64,000 nt of DNA from CAIWHR01 sp963724975. GTDB lineage: Bacteria; Pseudomonadota; Gammaproteobacteria; Burkholderiales; Casimicrobiaceae. A program made the position numbers and the translations under genes. The notes under the pieces were generated by a model. That model saw nothing but the letters and a program-made list of their open reading frames with translations, ran no database searches and had not been told where the DNA came from. Below are positions 16,939-27,623 of the stretch, one piece after another. The stretch lies in assembly GCA_963724975.1 (NCBI GenBank), contig CAVRXB010000003.1, positions 124,001 through 188,000 on the forward strand. The letters run 5' to 3'. How positions within the stretch are numbered: position 1 is the first letter of the stretch; each line of letters opens with the position of its first letter.

Positions 16939-18453
16939 ATGCCCAGGTGCATCACGCGGTGGCTCGCCGCCGGCACGCTAGTGCTGGTGGCGACCAGCGT
17001 ACAGCCGCAGCAGCTTCCATCCTCCGGACCAGGCGATTTCGCGAATTCACCCCGCACGGCGGTTCGGGTGTCGGCCGAGCGCCGGTTGCAGATCGTCGAC
17101 AAAAAATGGACCGGCGACTTCGATCGGATGCTCGAGCGTCGAGTGATCCGTGTCGACGCGCCGTACAGCCGGTCGCTGTACTACAACGACAAGGGTCGCG
17201 AGCGCGGGCTCGCCGCGGAGTTGGTCCGCGATTTCGAGCGCTGGATCAACCTCAAGTATGCAAAGCAGCTCCGTAAACGCCCGCTGACGATCTACCTCCG
17301 CCCGGCCACGCGCGACAGGCTGCTGACCGACGTCACCGGCGGGCTCGCCGACATCGCTGTCGGCAACCTTACCATGACCGACGAGCGCCTGAAGGCAGTC
17401 GCCATGGTGGCCCCGCAGGACCTTCCGGACGTGCGCGAGATCGTATTGACCGGTCCGACGTCCGCACGGCTCACCAAGGCCGACGACCTCGCGGGACGCA
17501 CCGTGCACGTGCGCCGCTCGTCGTCGTACTTCGAAAGCCTCTCCGCGCTGAACCAGCGCTTCCGCAAGGCGGGGATGGCCGAAATGAAGCTCGTGCTCGT
17601 GCCCGAGGCGCTCGAGGACGAAGACATGATGGAGATGACGAACGCGGGCCTGTTCGACGCAATCGTTGTCGACGAATGGAAGGCGAGGATGTGGGCGCAG
17701 GTGCTGCCGAAGCTCACGCTCAACGACAGCGTAGCCCTGCGCGAGGGCGGTCGCACGGGCTGGGCCATCCGCAAGGGCAGTCCGAAGCTCGCGGCGGAGA
17801 TTACCGATTTCCACGTCAACTGGGCGAAGAAGCAGGGCGTGATCGCGTATCGGATGGAGCGCTCCATGAAGCGCGTTAAGGAGCTCAACGACCCCTCGGG
17901 CACCGCGGAGTGGAGGCGGTTTCGGGAGACTCTCGCCCTGTTCGACCGTTACGGCGCGAAATATGGATTCGATCCGTTGATGCTCGCCGCGCAGGGGTAC
18001 CAGGAATCGAAGCTCGACCAGACCAAGAAGAGCCGAGCGGGGGCGATCGGTGTCATGCAGATCATGCCCGCGACCGGCGCGCAGATGAAGGTCGGCAACA
18101 TTCAGGTCATCGAGCCGAACATCCATGCAGGCGCCAAATACATGGACGAGCTGATGACGAAATACTTCCGGGGCACGAAGTTCCGCGATGGCAATCGCGC
18201 CCTGTTCGCGTTCGCGAGCTACAACGCGGGGCCCGGAAACATCACGAAGGCACGCAAGGAAGCGGCGAGGCGCGGGTTCGACCCCGACCAGTGGTTCAAT
18301 AACGTCGAGGTCATCGTGAGCGAGAGGATCGGATCGGAGACGACGACGTACGTGCGCAATATCTACAAGTACTACGTCGGCTACAAACTGCTGGTCGAGG
18401 CGCAGGAAACACGCGATAAGGCGCGGCAGCAACTTGCGCCGGCCAAGATTTGA
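16939..18453 (+). CDS. MltF-like membrane-bound lytic transglycosylase
   Basis: A periplasmic peptidoglycan lytic transglycosylase with the MltF architecture: a signal peptide (residues ~1-23), an extracellular solute-binding-protein-3 type domain (about 60-310) that in MltF acts as a regulatory module, and a C-terminal SLT domain (about 335-480). In the SLT domain the catalytic Glu is in AAQGYQESKLDQTKKS, followed by GAIGVMQIMPATG and FASYNAGPGNI. It cleaves glycan strands to 1,6-anhydro-muropeptides. A GGAAGG ribosome site precedes ATG 16939. AmpG, encoded about 8 kb away, would import such products. Confidence 0.88.
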   Translation: MPRCITRWLAAGTLVLVATSVQPQQLPSSGPGDFANSPRTAVRVSAERRLQIVDKKWTGDFDRMLERRVIRVDAPYSRSLYYNDKGRERGLAAELVRDFERWINLKYAKQLRKRPLTIYLRPATRDRLLTDVTGGLADIAVGNLTMTDERLKAVAMVAPQDLPDVREIVLTGPTSARLTKADDLAGRTVHVRRSSSYFESLSALNQRFRKAGMAEMKLVLVPEALEDEDMMEMTNAGLFDAIVVDEWKARMWAQVLPKLTLNDSVALREGGRTGWAIRKGSPKLAAEITDFHVNWAKKQGVIAYRMERSMKRVKELNDPSGTAEWRRFRETLALFDRYGAKYGFDPLMLAAQGYQESKLDQTKKSRAGAIGVMQIMPATGAQMKVGNIQVIEPNIHAGAKYMDELMTKYFRGTKFRDGNRALFAFASYNAGPGNITKARKEAARRGFDPDQWFNNVEVIVSERIGSETTTYVRNIYKYYVGYKLLVEAQETRDKARQQLAPAKI

Positions 18454-18513
18454 CCCGGCCGTCGCCGTCCGGGCTTAACACGAAGATCGATTGAGCTGCC
18501 CGTACGGCGTGTT

Positions 18514-18900
18514 CTATGCGGGCACGCGGCTTTGCTCGCCGGAGGATGCGCGCTCCATTCCGGGCAGGGCGTGAATCTCCATGATTTCTATCGAGGCTTC
18601 CGGAATTTGCAGGTGCGGGTGGCCTACGAACGATTTTGCCGCCGCGTCGTGGGACTCGGCCGACACGATCGCATAGAGCATCACGTCGTTCTTGCCATCG
18701 GCAGCGCCTTGCGCGGTGACGCGCTTGGTCTTGCCGACTCCGGCCCCCGGGTCGGAGAACAGTTTTGCGTGGCTGCCCATCCATGCCTTCCATTCCTGCA
18801 TCATTTTGTCTTCGGCTGCCTTTTTCTTCGTCGGCTCGGTCTTCTTCCACTCTTCAAGGACATGGGCCGGCGCGAGGTACAAAACCAGATATCTATTCAT
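18514..18900 (-). CDS. YCII-related small protein (128 aa)
   Basis: A 128-residue soluble protein beginning MNRYLVLYLAP with an alpha-helical Lys-rich segment (EEWKKTEPTKKKAAEDKMMQEW) and a C-terminal strand ASIEIMEIHALPGM, the layout of YCII/DGPF-related proteins. AGGA lies nine bases before the start. It is flanked by the convergent lytic transglycosylase gene and the ettA gene on the same strand. No enzymatic motif is evident. Confidence 0.7.
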   Translation of the reverse strand: MNRYLVLYLAPAHVLEEWKKTEPTKKKAAEDKMMQEWKAWMGSHAKLFSDPGAGVGKTKRVTAQGAADGKNDVMLYAIVSAESHDAAAKSFVGHPHLQIPEASIEIMEIHALPGMERASSGEQSRVPA

Positions 18901-19018
18901 CGTCGCATTCCTAATGTGATCGCTTCATGAGGACAGAAGCGTTTTTATGCTACGCGATCACAGACTCGCTTGGCAGCGGAGTCGCAAGATTTTGTTTGTA
19001 GGCAAAGCGCCTACAAAT

Positions 19019-20683
19019 TTAATGCATGAGCGGCTTGTAGCGCGGCCGATGGGGGCGCGCTCCGTCCTCGCCGAGCCGCCGGATCTTGTCGTTCTCGTAC
19101 TCGCGGTAGTTGCCTTCGAAGAATACCCACTTCGAGTCGTCCTCCGCGGCGAGAATGTGCGTCGCGATGCGGTCGAGAAACCAGCGGTCGTGCGAGATGA
19201 CCATGACGCTGCCCGCGAACTCGAGAAGTGCCTCCTCCAGCGCCCGCAGCGTTTCGACGTCGAGATCGTTCGACGGCTCGTCCAGCAGCAGCACGTTGCC
19301 GCCTTTCAAGAGCGTTGCAGCGAGATGCAGCCGGCCGCGCTCGCCGCCCGAGAGCGCGCCGACATTCTTCTGCTGGTCCGGCCCTTTGAAGTTGAAGCGG
19401 CCGAGATACGCGCGCGATGGCATCTCGAAGCGGCCGACGGTCAGGATGTCCTGGCCGTGAGAGATCGCCTCCCACGCCGTCTTGTCGTTGGGTAGCGATT
19501 CGCGCGTCTGGTCGACGACCGCGAGTTGCGCGGTGTGCCCGATGACGACCTCGCCCGCGTCCGGCTTCTCCTTGCCGGTGATGAGCCTGAAAAGCGTCGT
19601 CTTGCCGGCGCCGTTGGGGCCGATGACGCCCACGATGGCGCCGGGCGGCACGCGAAACGACAAGTCGTCGACCAGCAGGCGATCGCCGAATCCCTTCGAC
19701 ACCCCCTTGAACTCGATCACCTCGTTGCCAAGCCGCTCGGCGACCGGAATGAAAATCTCCGAAGTCTCGTTGCGTTGCTGGTGCTCGTACGAAGAAAGCT
19801 CGTTGAAGCGCGCGATCCGCGCCTTGCTCTTCGCCTGCCGGCCCTTCGGATTCTGTCGCACCCACTCCAATTCCTGTTTCATTGCCTTGATGCGCGCCGC
19901 CTCCTGCTTTCCCTCGATCTCGAGCCGCTGCTCCTTCTGCTCCAGCCACGAGCTGTAATTCCCCTTCCATGGAATGCCATACCCGCGGTCGAGCTCGAGT
20001 ATCCATTCGGCGGCATTGTCGAGGAAGTAGCGGTCGTGCGTCACTGCGACGACGGTGCCGGGAAATTTCTGCAGGAACTGCTCGAGCCAGTCCACACTCT
20101 CGGCGTCGAGGTGATTGGTCGGTTCGTCCAGCAGCAGCATGTCGGGCTTCGAGAGCAGGAGCCTGCACAACGCGACACGGCGCTTCTCGCCGCCCGAAAG
20201 TGTCGCGATCTTCGCGTCCCAGGGCGGCAGGCGCAGCGCGGCCGCGGCGATTTCCATTTGCACGCCGGAATCCGCGCCCGATGCAGCAATGATCGCCTCC
20301 AACCTCGCTTGCTCGGCGGCGAGGGCGTCGAAGTCGGCGCCTTCCTCGGCGTACGCCGCATAGACTTCGTCGAGACGCTTTTGCGCACCGAGGACATCGC
20401 TCATGCCTTCCTCGACGGCATCGCGTACCGCCTTGCCCGGATCGAGCTCTGGCTCCTGTGGCAGAAAACCGATCTTCAAACCTGGCATCGGAACGGCTTC
20501 GCCTTCGATCTCCTTGTCCACACCCGCCATGATGCGCAGCAAGCTCGACTTGCCGGCACCATTGAGGCCTAGCACGCCGATCTTGGCGCCCGGAAAGAAG
20601 GAAAGCGAGATGTCTTTAAGGATCTGCCGCTTGGGTGGGACCATCTTGCCCACGCGGTTCATCGTGTACACGTACTGCGCCAT
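19019..20683 (-). CDS. ettA: EttA, energy-dependent translational throttle (ABC-F)
   Basis: A ribosome-binding ABC-F ATPase that gates the first elongation step according to the ATP/ADP ratio. The 554-residue protein matches EttA in length and start (MAQYVYTMNRVGKMVPPKR). Both ATPase cassettes are complete: Walker A GLNGAGKSS and GPNGAGKTT, signatures LSGGEKRRVALCRLLL and LSGGERGRLHLAATLL, and DEPTNHLDAESVDWLE / DEPSNDLDVETLRALE. The inter-cassette linker (ARIKAMKQELEWVRQNPKGRQAKSKARI) is typical. The frame stays open 161 codons further upstream across a repeat region, but homology fixes the start at 20683. Confidence 0.94.
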   Translation of the reverse strand: MAQYVYTMNRVGKMVPPKRQILKDISLSFFPGAKIGVLGLNGAGKSSLLRIMAGVDKEIEGEAVPMPGLKIGFLPQEPELDPGKAVRDAVEEGMSDVLGAQKRLDEVYAAYAEEGADFDALAAEQARLEAIIAASGADSGVQMEIAAAALRLPPWDAKIATLSGGEKRRVALCRLLLSKPDMLLLDEPTNHLDAESVDWLEQFLQKFPGTVVAVTHDRYFLDNAAEWILELDRGYGIPWKGNYSSWLEQKEQRLEIEGKQEAARIKAMKQELEWVRQNPKGRQAKSKARIARFNELSSYEHQQRNETSEIFIPVAERLGNEVIEFKGVSKGFGDRLLVDDLSFRVPPGAIVGVIGPNGAGKTTLFRLITGKEKPDAGEVVIGHTAQLAVVDQTRESLPNDKTAWEAISHGQDILTVGRFEMPSRAYLGRFNFKGPDQQKNVGALSGGERGRLHLAATLLKGGNVLLLDEPSNDLDVETLRALEEALLEFAGSVMVISHDRWFLDRIATHILAAEDDSKWVFFEGNYREYENDKIRRLGEDGARPHRPRYKPLMH

Positions 20684-20734
20684 GGCGATTCCGAATTGAG
20701 GAAATGCAAAAAGGGCGCAATTATCGCAGGTAGC

Positions 20735-21168
20735 GACGCGAGCGGCGAGCCGGGGGAACGCGCGAACGGTGAGCAGGGGCCCCAAGCCGCAGGCAAGGGG
20801 ATGCGAACGAGCGAGAGCGCGTTCGGAGGCCGACAGTTCTGCCTGACGAACCGTAGAGTCGGTGCGGAGGCCGAACCGGCCGCAGGCAAGGGCAGCGTGC
20901 AATCGCGAGTCGGCGCATGAGGCCGACCCACGCAGCATGACGATTGACCGCGACGGTGCGGAGGTCGAGACGCGAGCGGCGAGCCGGGGGAACGCGCGAA
21001 CGGTGAGCAGGGGCCCCAAGCCGCAGGCAAGGGGATGCGAACGAGCGAGAGCGCGTTCGGAGGCCGACAGTTCTGCCTGACGAACCGTAGAGTCGGTGCG
21101 GAGGCCGAACCGGCCGCAGGCAAGGGGCAGCGAGCAATCGCGAGTCGACGGATGAAGCCGACCCACGC
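20735..21168. repeat. Two ~200-base tandem direct repeats upstream of ettA
   Basis: Copy 1 (20735-20933) and copy 2 (20969-21168) are nearly identical over about 199-200 bases, with a repeat period of 234 bases; differences cluster in the last ~45 bases, including a one-base insertion. Within each unit a shorter motif (CCGCAGGCAAGGG) occurs twice. The repeats fill most of the 520-base gap between ettA and the DUF4124 gene. They stay open as protein on the minus strand, but with an Ala/Arg/Leu-rich low-complexity translation, so they are judged non-coding. They are neither IS ends nor CRISPR-like. Confidence 0.9.
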
Positions 21169-21203
21169 GGCCGACGGACCGCCCTGATCGGGTCGTCTAC
21201 GTG

Positions 21204-21953
21204 CTATTTTTTCTTGGCTGGCGGCGGCACGACCGCGGGCAGCGCATTGACGTCGGACAGAAGTGCCGCCTCGCCGCCTTTCGCCGCACTCAATTCGCGC
21301 CAGCGTTTCTTGTCGGCATCGTATTTGGCGTTGACGATGACAACTTCTTTTTGCTTAAGCGTGAGGAGATCATCCTGGCGGACGAGCTCGGCATTGATGC
21401 TCTCGAGCTCGCGTTCCATCGTGGGCGGCATCGGCTTATCGGCGAAATCGGTCTTCTTCTTCGCTTCGATGCCGGCCTTGCGTCGGGTAAGTTGCTCAGA
21501 GTACGCCTTCGAGGACTGCACGACGCTTTCGATCGTTCGCAACGAGCGGTTCCGCGCGAGATCGATTTCGCTCTCGCTCGTATAGGACGACAGCAGCGCG
21601 CGATCGCGTCGCGCCTGGTCTTCCTGCTGTCTCACGAGGTCTTTCTGCCGTTGCTCCTCTTGCTCTTTCGCCTTCCGCTGCTCGGGCGTCGGCGCAGGAT
21701 CGGTGGCTTTGACCGGCACGCCTTGTTTGTTAAGCTCGACGCGCCCCTTGTTGATCTCCTCGGGGGGCATTTTGTCGGTGTAGTGAACCACGCCCTTCTC
21801 GTCGACCCACTTATAGGTCGCGGCGTGCGCGGTGCCGAACGAAGATGCGAAGGCGAGCGCGACTAGCGCGGCAGCTCCCAACGGCAGAGCCATACGCTCG
21901 CAAATGCCGGCGTCTCGCGGACGTCCGGTACTTGCATTCAGTCGACTCGTCAT
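21204..21953 (-). CDS. DUF4124 periplasmic protein with coiled coil
   Basis: A secreted protein with a DUF4124 domain (ATYKWVDEKGVVHYTDKMPPE), a small beta domain common at the N-terminus of betaproteobacterial envelope proteins. A charged coiled-coil region follows (EQRKAKEQEEQRQKDLVRQQEDQARRD) and a helical C-terminus ending in PPPAKKK. The signal peptide core is ALPLGAAALVALAFASSFGTAHA. ATG 21953 has a good GGAGGAAG site 11 bases upstream and would give a long basic leader; ATG 21893 gives a standard signal peptide but a weak ribosome site. The function is unknown; an envelope scaffold role is possible. Confidence 0.8.
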   Translation of the reverse strand: MTSRLNASTGRPRDAGICERMALPLGAAALVALAFASSFGTAHAATYKWVDEKGVVHYTDKMPPEEINKGRVELNKQGVPVKATDPAPTPEQRKAKEQEEQRQKDLVRQQEDQARRDRALLSSYTSESEIDLARNRSLRTIESVVQSSKAYSEQLTRRKAGIEAKKKTDFADKPMPPTMERELESINAELVRQDDLLTLKQKEVVIVNAKYDADKKRWRELSAAKGGEAALLSDVNALPAVVPPPAKKK

Positions 21954-21993
21954 TCGTCGCACCACTTCCTCCCCAAATACTTGAACCACGCCT

Positions 21994-22638
21994 TTACCGG
22001 ACGCCGTATTGCCCGCGATAGGCACCCACAGCACCTTTGTGTCGCGTAAGTCCCGGTTGCCCGGCGATGAAACGCATGAGATCGTCCAGCGTCGCGATCG
22101 CCACCACGGGAATTCCGAACTCATCCCGCAATTCCTGCACCGCCGACTTTTCGCCGCGGCCGCGTTCCAGCCGGTCAAACGCAATCAGCACCCCGGCGGG
22201 GTTGGCACCGTGCGATCGCAGCAGCTCGATCGCTTCGCGTTTCGCCCCGCCGTCGGTGATCACGTCATCGACGATCAGCACCCGCCCGCGGAGCGGTGCG
22301 CCCACAATCGTACCGCCTTCGCCGTGGTCCTTAGCTTCCTTCCGATTGAAACTGAACGGCAGATTGTGCCCTTTTTCGGCAAGGGCGATCGCCGTCGCCG
22401 CCGCAAGGGTGATGCCCTTGTACGCCGGTCCGAAGAGTTGATCGCAGACCAAGCCGGAAGCAAGCCAGGCCTCCGCGTAATACCGTCCGAGCCGTTGCAG
22501 GCTTTCCCCGTCGCTGAACAGTCCCGCGTTGAAGAAATACGGACTTGCGCGTCCCGCTTTGGTCACGAATTCTCCGAATCGGAGCACGTCACGTGCCAGT
22601 GCGAAAGCGAGGAAATCCTGCCGAAAATCCGTCATCAT
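21994..22638 (-). CDS. pyrE: Orotate phosphoribosyltransferase
   Basis: Catalyses orotate plus PRPP to OMP in pyrimidine synthesis. The 214-residue protein has the type I PRTase motif VLIVDDVITDGGAKREAIE (PRPP-binding acidic pair) and the flexible-loop region FNRKEAKDHGEGGTIVGAPLRG. The start is one of two adjacent ATGs (22638 or 22635); the first is given. It is divergent from xthA over 124 bases, a pairing seen in other Betaproteobacteria. The frame continues upstream without homology. Confidence 0.95.
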   Translation of the reverse strand: MMTDFRQDFLAFALARDVLRFGEFVTKAGRASPYFFNAGLFSDGESLQRLGRYYAEAWLASGLVCDQLFGPAYKGITLAAATAIALAEKGHNLPFSFNRKEAKDHGEGGTIVGAPLRGRVLIVDDVITDGGAKREAIELLRSHGANPAGVLIAFDRLERGRGEKSAVQELRDEFGIPVVAIATLDDLMRFIAGQPGLTRHKGAVGAYRGQYGVR

Positions 22639-22762
22639 GTTGCCCCGTTTTGTCGCGGCGATTATACGCGCGGGGGTGTCACTGCCCCTCCGGTAGCCTT
22701 GTGTAAACTCCGGCGAAGTCGGGCCCGGTACGGGGTCCGGATTCTCCACCGCGACCTTCTCG

Positions 22763-23542
22763 ATGCGGATCATCACGCTCAACGTCAACGGAATCCGCGC
22801 GGCCGAGCGCAAGGGCTTCGCGCATTGGCTCGCCCGCGGCAACCCGTGGGACGTCGTCTGCGTGCAGGAAATCAAGGCGACGCATGCCGAGATTCCGCGG
22901 CCGCTGAACGCACCGCGGCGGTCGTACGCCGCTTTCCATCCAGCGGAGCGCAAGGGCTACTCGGGCGTTGCCCTTTACGCGGCAGCCGCACCGCGCTTCG
23001 TCACCGGATTTGGCAGTCGCGAATTCGATGCCGAAGGACGCTACCTCGAAGCCCACTTCGCCGAGCTCACGGTGATCAGCCTTTACCTGCCGTCGGGATC
23101 GAGTGGCGCGCACCGGCAGGCGTCGAAATTCCGGTTCCTCGCCGAATTCCTTCCGCATCTTGCAAAGCTGCGCCGGCAAAAGCGGGAAATCATTCTCTGC
23201 GGCGACTGGAACATCGCGCACAAGGAAATCGATCTTCGGAACTGGCGGAGCAACCAGCAGAACTCGGGCTTCCTGCCCGAGGAGCGCGAGTGGCTCACAC
23301 GCGTGTTCGACGAGCTTGGCTTCGTCGACGTGTTCCGGCGCGTCGACCCGCGCCCGGACCAGTACACCTGGTGGTCGAACCGGGGTGAAGCGTGGGCGAA
23401 GAACGTCGGCTGGCGCATCGACTACCAGATCGCGACGCCGGGCATTGCCGCGAAAGCGCGCAGCGCCGCCATCTACACCAAGCGCCGGTTCTCCGATCAC
23501 GCGCCGCTCATAATCGATTACAACTACGAGTTGAAGCCGTAA
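22763..23542 (+). CDS. xthA: Exodeoxyribonuclease III
   Basis: A DNA repair nuclease of the EEP family that cleaves abasic sites and removes 3'-blocking groups. All catalytic blocks are present: LNVNGIRAAERKG (metal-binding Asn), CVQEIKA (Glu), GDWNIAHKEIDLRN (Asp/Asn) and SDHAPLIIDY (Asp-His pair). At 259 residues the length is standard. It is followed after 38 bases by an ABC-F gene on the same strand. Confidence 0.95.
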   Translation: MRIITLNVNGIRAAERKGFAHWLARGNPWDVVCVQEIKATHAEIPRPLNAPRRSYAAFHPAERKGYSGVALYAAAAPRFVTGFGSREFDAEGRYLEAHFAELTVISLYLPSGSSGAHRQASKFRFLAEFLPHLAKLRRQKREIILCGDWNIAHKEIDLRNWRSNQQNSGFLPEEREWLTRVFDELGFVDVFRRVDPRPDQYTWWSNRGEAWAKNVGWRIDYQIATPGIAAKARSAAIYTKRRFSDHAPLIIDYNYELKP

Positions 23543-23580
23543 CGGCCCTGGCGACCGCCGATGACCGCCGGTAATGCGCT

Positions 23581-25515
<1,935 letters not shown>

Positions 25516-25534
25516 GCTTCAACCCGCCTGAGCT

Positions 25535-26293
25535 TCAACCCACCTGCATGCTCGGCCGGTAGAAGAGATACGCCGCGAAGCCGAGCGTGTCGCGCCCCCA
25601 GCGCATGTAGCCGTCGCGCCAGCGGCGAATGCGCTCGAGCATTGCCGGTACATCCGGATCGTCCGGCATCTCGCGCGCGTAGCGCTCGATCGAGCGGCAA
25701 TACTTCCACTCGTACTCGTCCCACTCGTCCGTCGATGACGTTGTCGCGTGCATCGGAATGAGCCCGGCGTCGATGCCGGCCTGCACGTTACCGCGATGGT
25801 CGAGATACTGCGACTCGGACCCGCCCAGCAGAGCGAGATAATCGGGGTGCGGCTTCTGGCGCCAATATCCCTCGCCGACCAGCACATAGCCGCCGCCCTT
25901 GGTCCAGCCCTTCAGCTTGGCGCAGATCCCCGCCATGCCGCCGGCGATTCCGCCGGCGCCCATCATGACGGACAAGTGAAAAGTCTCCGGATCGGCCTTG
26001 AAATCGCGAATGTCGACGTCGTCGAGATGAAGCTTGTGCAAAGCGCCCGTCCACTCGGCGCGCTCGCGCGCTGCGTCGAGCATCAGCGATGAGTGCTCGA
26101 CGGCGATGACCGGCGAGCCGAAGCGCTCGATGATCCGCAGCGCGAGCTCGGCGCGGCCGCAGCCGAGATCAAGCGCTCGCGAAGTCTCGTCGAGCGGCAG
26201 GAGGTCCAGCAACCGCTCGATCTTGGTCGCCGAGATCGGGTTGCAATAGTCGTGGTCGCGGTGCGCGATTGCGCTGAATTTTTGTTGGTTCAT
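25535..26293 (-). CDS. SAM-dependent methyltransferase
   Basis: A class I methyltransferase of 252 residues. Motif I is ALDLGCGRAELALRII, with the acidic residue VIAVEHSS after strand 2 and the LDDVDIRDF region near the adenine site. The C-terminal half (YLDHRGNVQAGIDAGLIPMH, DEWDEYEWKYCRSIERYA, YMRWGRDTLGFAAYLFYRP) belongs to a subgroup of uncharacterised methyltransferases. The start overlaps the ampG stop by four bases. The substrate cannot be inferred. Confidence 0.8.
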   Translation of the reverse strand: MNQQKFSAIAHRDHDYCNPISATKIERLLDLLPLDETSRALDLGCGRAELALRIIERFGSPVIAVEHSSLMLDAARERAEWTGALHKLHLDDVDIRDFKADPETFHLSVMMGAGGIAGGMAGICAKLKGWTKGGGYVLVGEGYWRQKPHPDYLALLGGSESQYLDHRGNVQAGIDAGLIPMHATTSSTDEWDEYEWKYCRSIERYAREMPDDPDVPAMLERIRRWRDGYMRWGRDTLGFAAYLFYRPSMQVG

Positions 26294-27576
26294 GGCCGGC
26301 CGTCCTGTTCGTTTCCCCCATTCCAGGGCGCCACACGCAAGAGTAATGCCATGCCGGGCGCCGCCAGCAGCGTGCAGATCAGAAAGAAATGGAACCAGCC
26401 GGTCTGCGCAACGATCCACCCGGTCGTGGCATTGACCACGGTGCGCGGCACGGCGGAGAGGCTCGTGAACAACGCGAACTGGGTCGCGGTGAAGCGCGGA
26501 TTGGTGGCGCGCGCGATGAACGCCACGTACGCGACCGTACCCAGACCGATGCCAAGCGCCTCGAACGCGATCACCGCCCCCAGCACCACGACGTCAGGTT
26601 TGCCAAGCCATGCGAGCCCCGCGAAACCCAGGATGGACACAAGCTGCACCCAGCCGAACAGCCAGAGTCCCTTGTTGATGCCGATCTTGACCATCCACAG
26701 CCCGCCCAGCATGCCGCCGGCGATACTGGCCCAAAGGCCCGCATTTTTTGCCACGACGCCGATCTCGGTCTTCGTGAAGCCGAGATCGAGATAGAACGGC
26801 GTGGCGAGCGCCGTAGCCATGCTGTCGCCGAGCTTGTAGAGAAAGATGAAGGCCACCACCAGAAGCGCCTCCGACCATCCGGCGCGATCGATGAATTCCC
26901 TGAATGGTTCGACGACGGCTTCGCGCAGCGTCCGCGGAGGAGCGGCGGCTGTCGGTTCGCGGACCAGCAGCGTCATCGCGAGCCCCGGGAGCATGAAGAG
27001 CGCGGTAATGAGGAATACCGACGACCACGGCATCATATCGGCGAGGATCAGCGCCAGTGAACCCGGGACCAGGCTCGAGATCCGATACGCATTCACATAA
27101 ATCGAGTTCCCCAGTCCCAATTCGGCGTCGGGCAAGAGCTCGCGGCGGTAGGCGTCGAGCGCAATATCGAGGCTGGCCGAAAAGAATGCCACCGCGGCGG
27201 CGAGATAGGCGATCGTCCAGATATCGGATTGCGGACGCAGTACGCCAAGCACCGGAATCGAAAGCATCAGCGCGACGTGCATCGCGAACATCCAGCCGCG
27301 GCGGCGTCCGAGCCATGGGATCGCGAACCGATCGAGCAGCGGCGACCAGAGAAACTTCCACGTGTAGGGCAGCCCGATCAGTGCGAACAGACCGATCGCC
27401 TTGAGATCGACCCCCTCCGAGCGCAGCCATGCCGGAAGAAGATTGATGAGCAGGTAGAGCGGCAGCCCCGAGCTGAAGCCGACGAACACGCAGATCAGCA
27501 TCCGCCGGTTGAACAGCGCCTCGCGCCAGGTTTCCCGCGCGTCGTGCGCGGCAGGGCGCGAGGCCGAATCGGTCAT
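26290..27576 (-). CDS. ampG: AmpG muropeptide permease (MFS)
   Basis: An inner-membrane major-facilitator permease that imports anhydro-muropeptides for cell-wall recycling. The 428-residue protein has about 12 segments and AmpG-specific blocks: FSSGLPLYLLINLLPAWLRSEGVDLKAIGLFALIG, LPYTWKFLWSPLLDRF, GRRRGWM, SASLDIALDAYRRELL, IFLYKLGDSMATALATPFYLDLGFTKTEIG and FALFTSLSAVPRTVVNATTG. It is translationally coupled to the downstream methyltransferase. Confidence 0.92.
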   Translation of the reverse strand: MTDSASRPAAHDARETWREALFNRRMLICVFVGFSSGLPLYLLINLLPAWLRSEGVDLKAIGLFALIGLPYTWKFLWSPLLDRFAIPWLGRRRGWMFAMHVALMLSIPVLGVLRPQSDIWTIAYLAAAVAFFSASLDIALDAYRRELLPDAELGLGNSIYVNAYRISSLVPGSLALILADMMPWSSVFLITALFMLPGLAMTLLVREPTAAAPPRTLREAVVEPFREFIDRAGWSEALLVVAFIFLYKLGDSMATALATPFYLDLGFTKTEIGVVAKNAGLWASIAGGMLGGLWMVKIGINKGLWLFGWVQLVSILGFAGLAWLGKPDVVVLGAVIAFEALGIGLGTVAYVAFIARATNPRFTATQFALFTSLSAVPRTVVNATTGWIVAQTGWFHFFLICTLLAAPGMALLLRVAPWNGGNEQDGRP

Positions 27577-27623
27577 CGGCGGATTCTAGCGTGCGCGGCG
27601 GTTCGCGACGCCGCGGCTTTTGC

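Noticed and set aside
17047..18432. 461-codon minus-strand frame opposite the lytic transglycosylase gene
   Set aside because: Antisense shadow with His/Arg/Asp-rich composition; the plus strand encodes a complete family protein.
20684..21166. N-terminal extension of EttA by 161 residues through the tandem repeats
   Set aside because: EttA homologues begin at MAQYVYTM; the extension is a duplicated low-complexity Ala/Arg/Leu translation.
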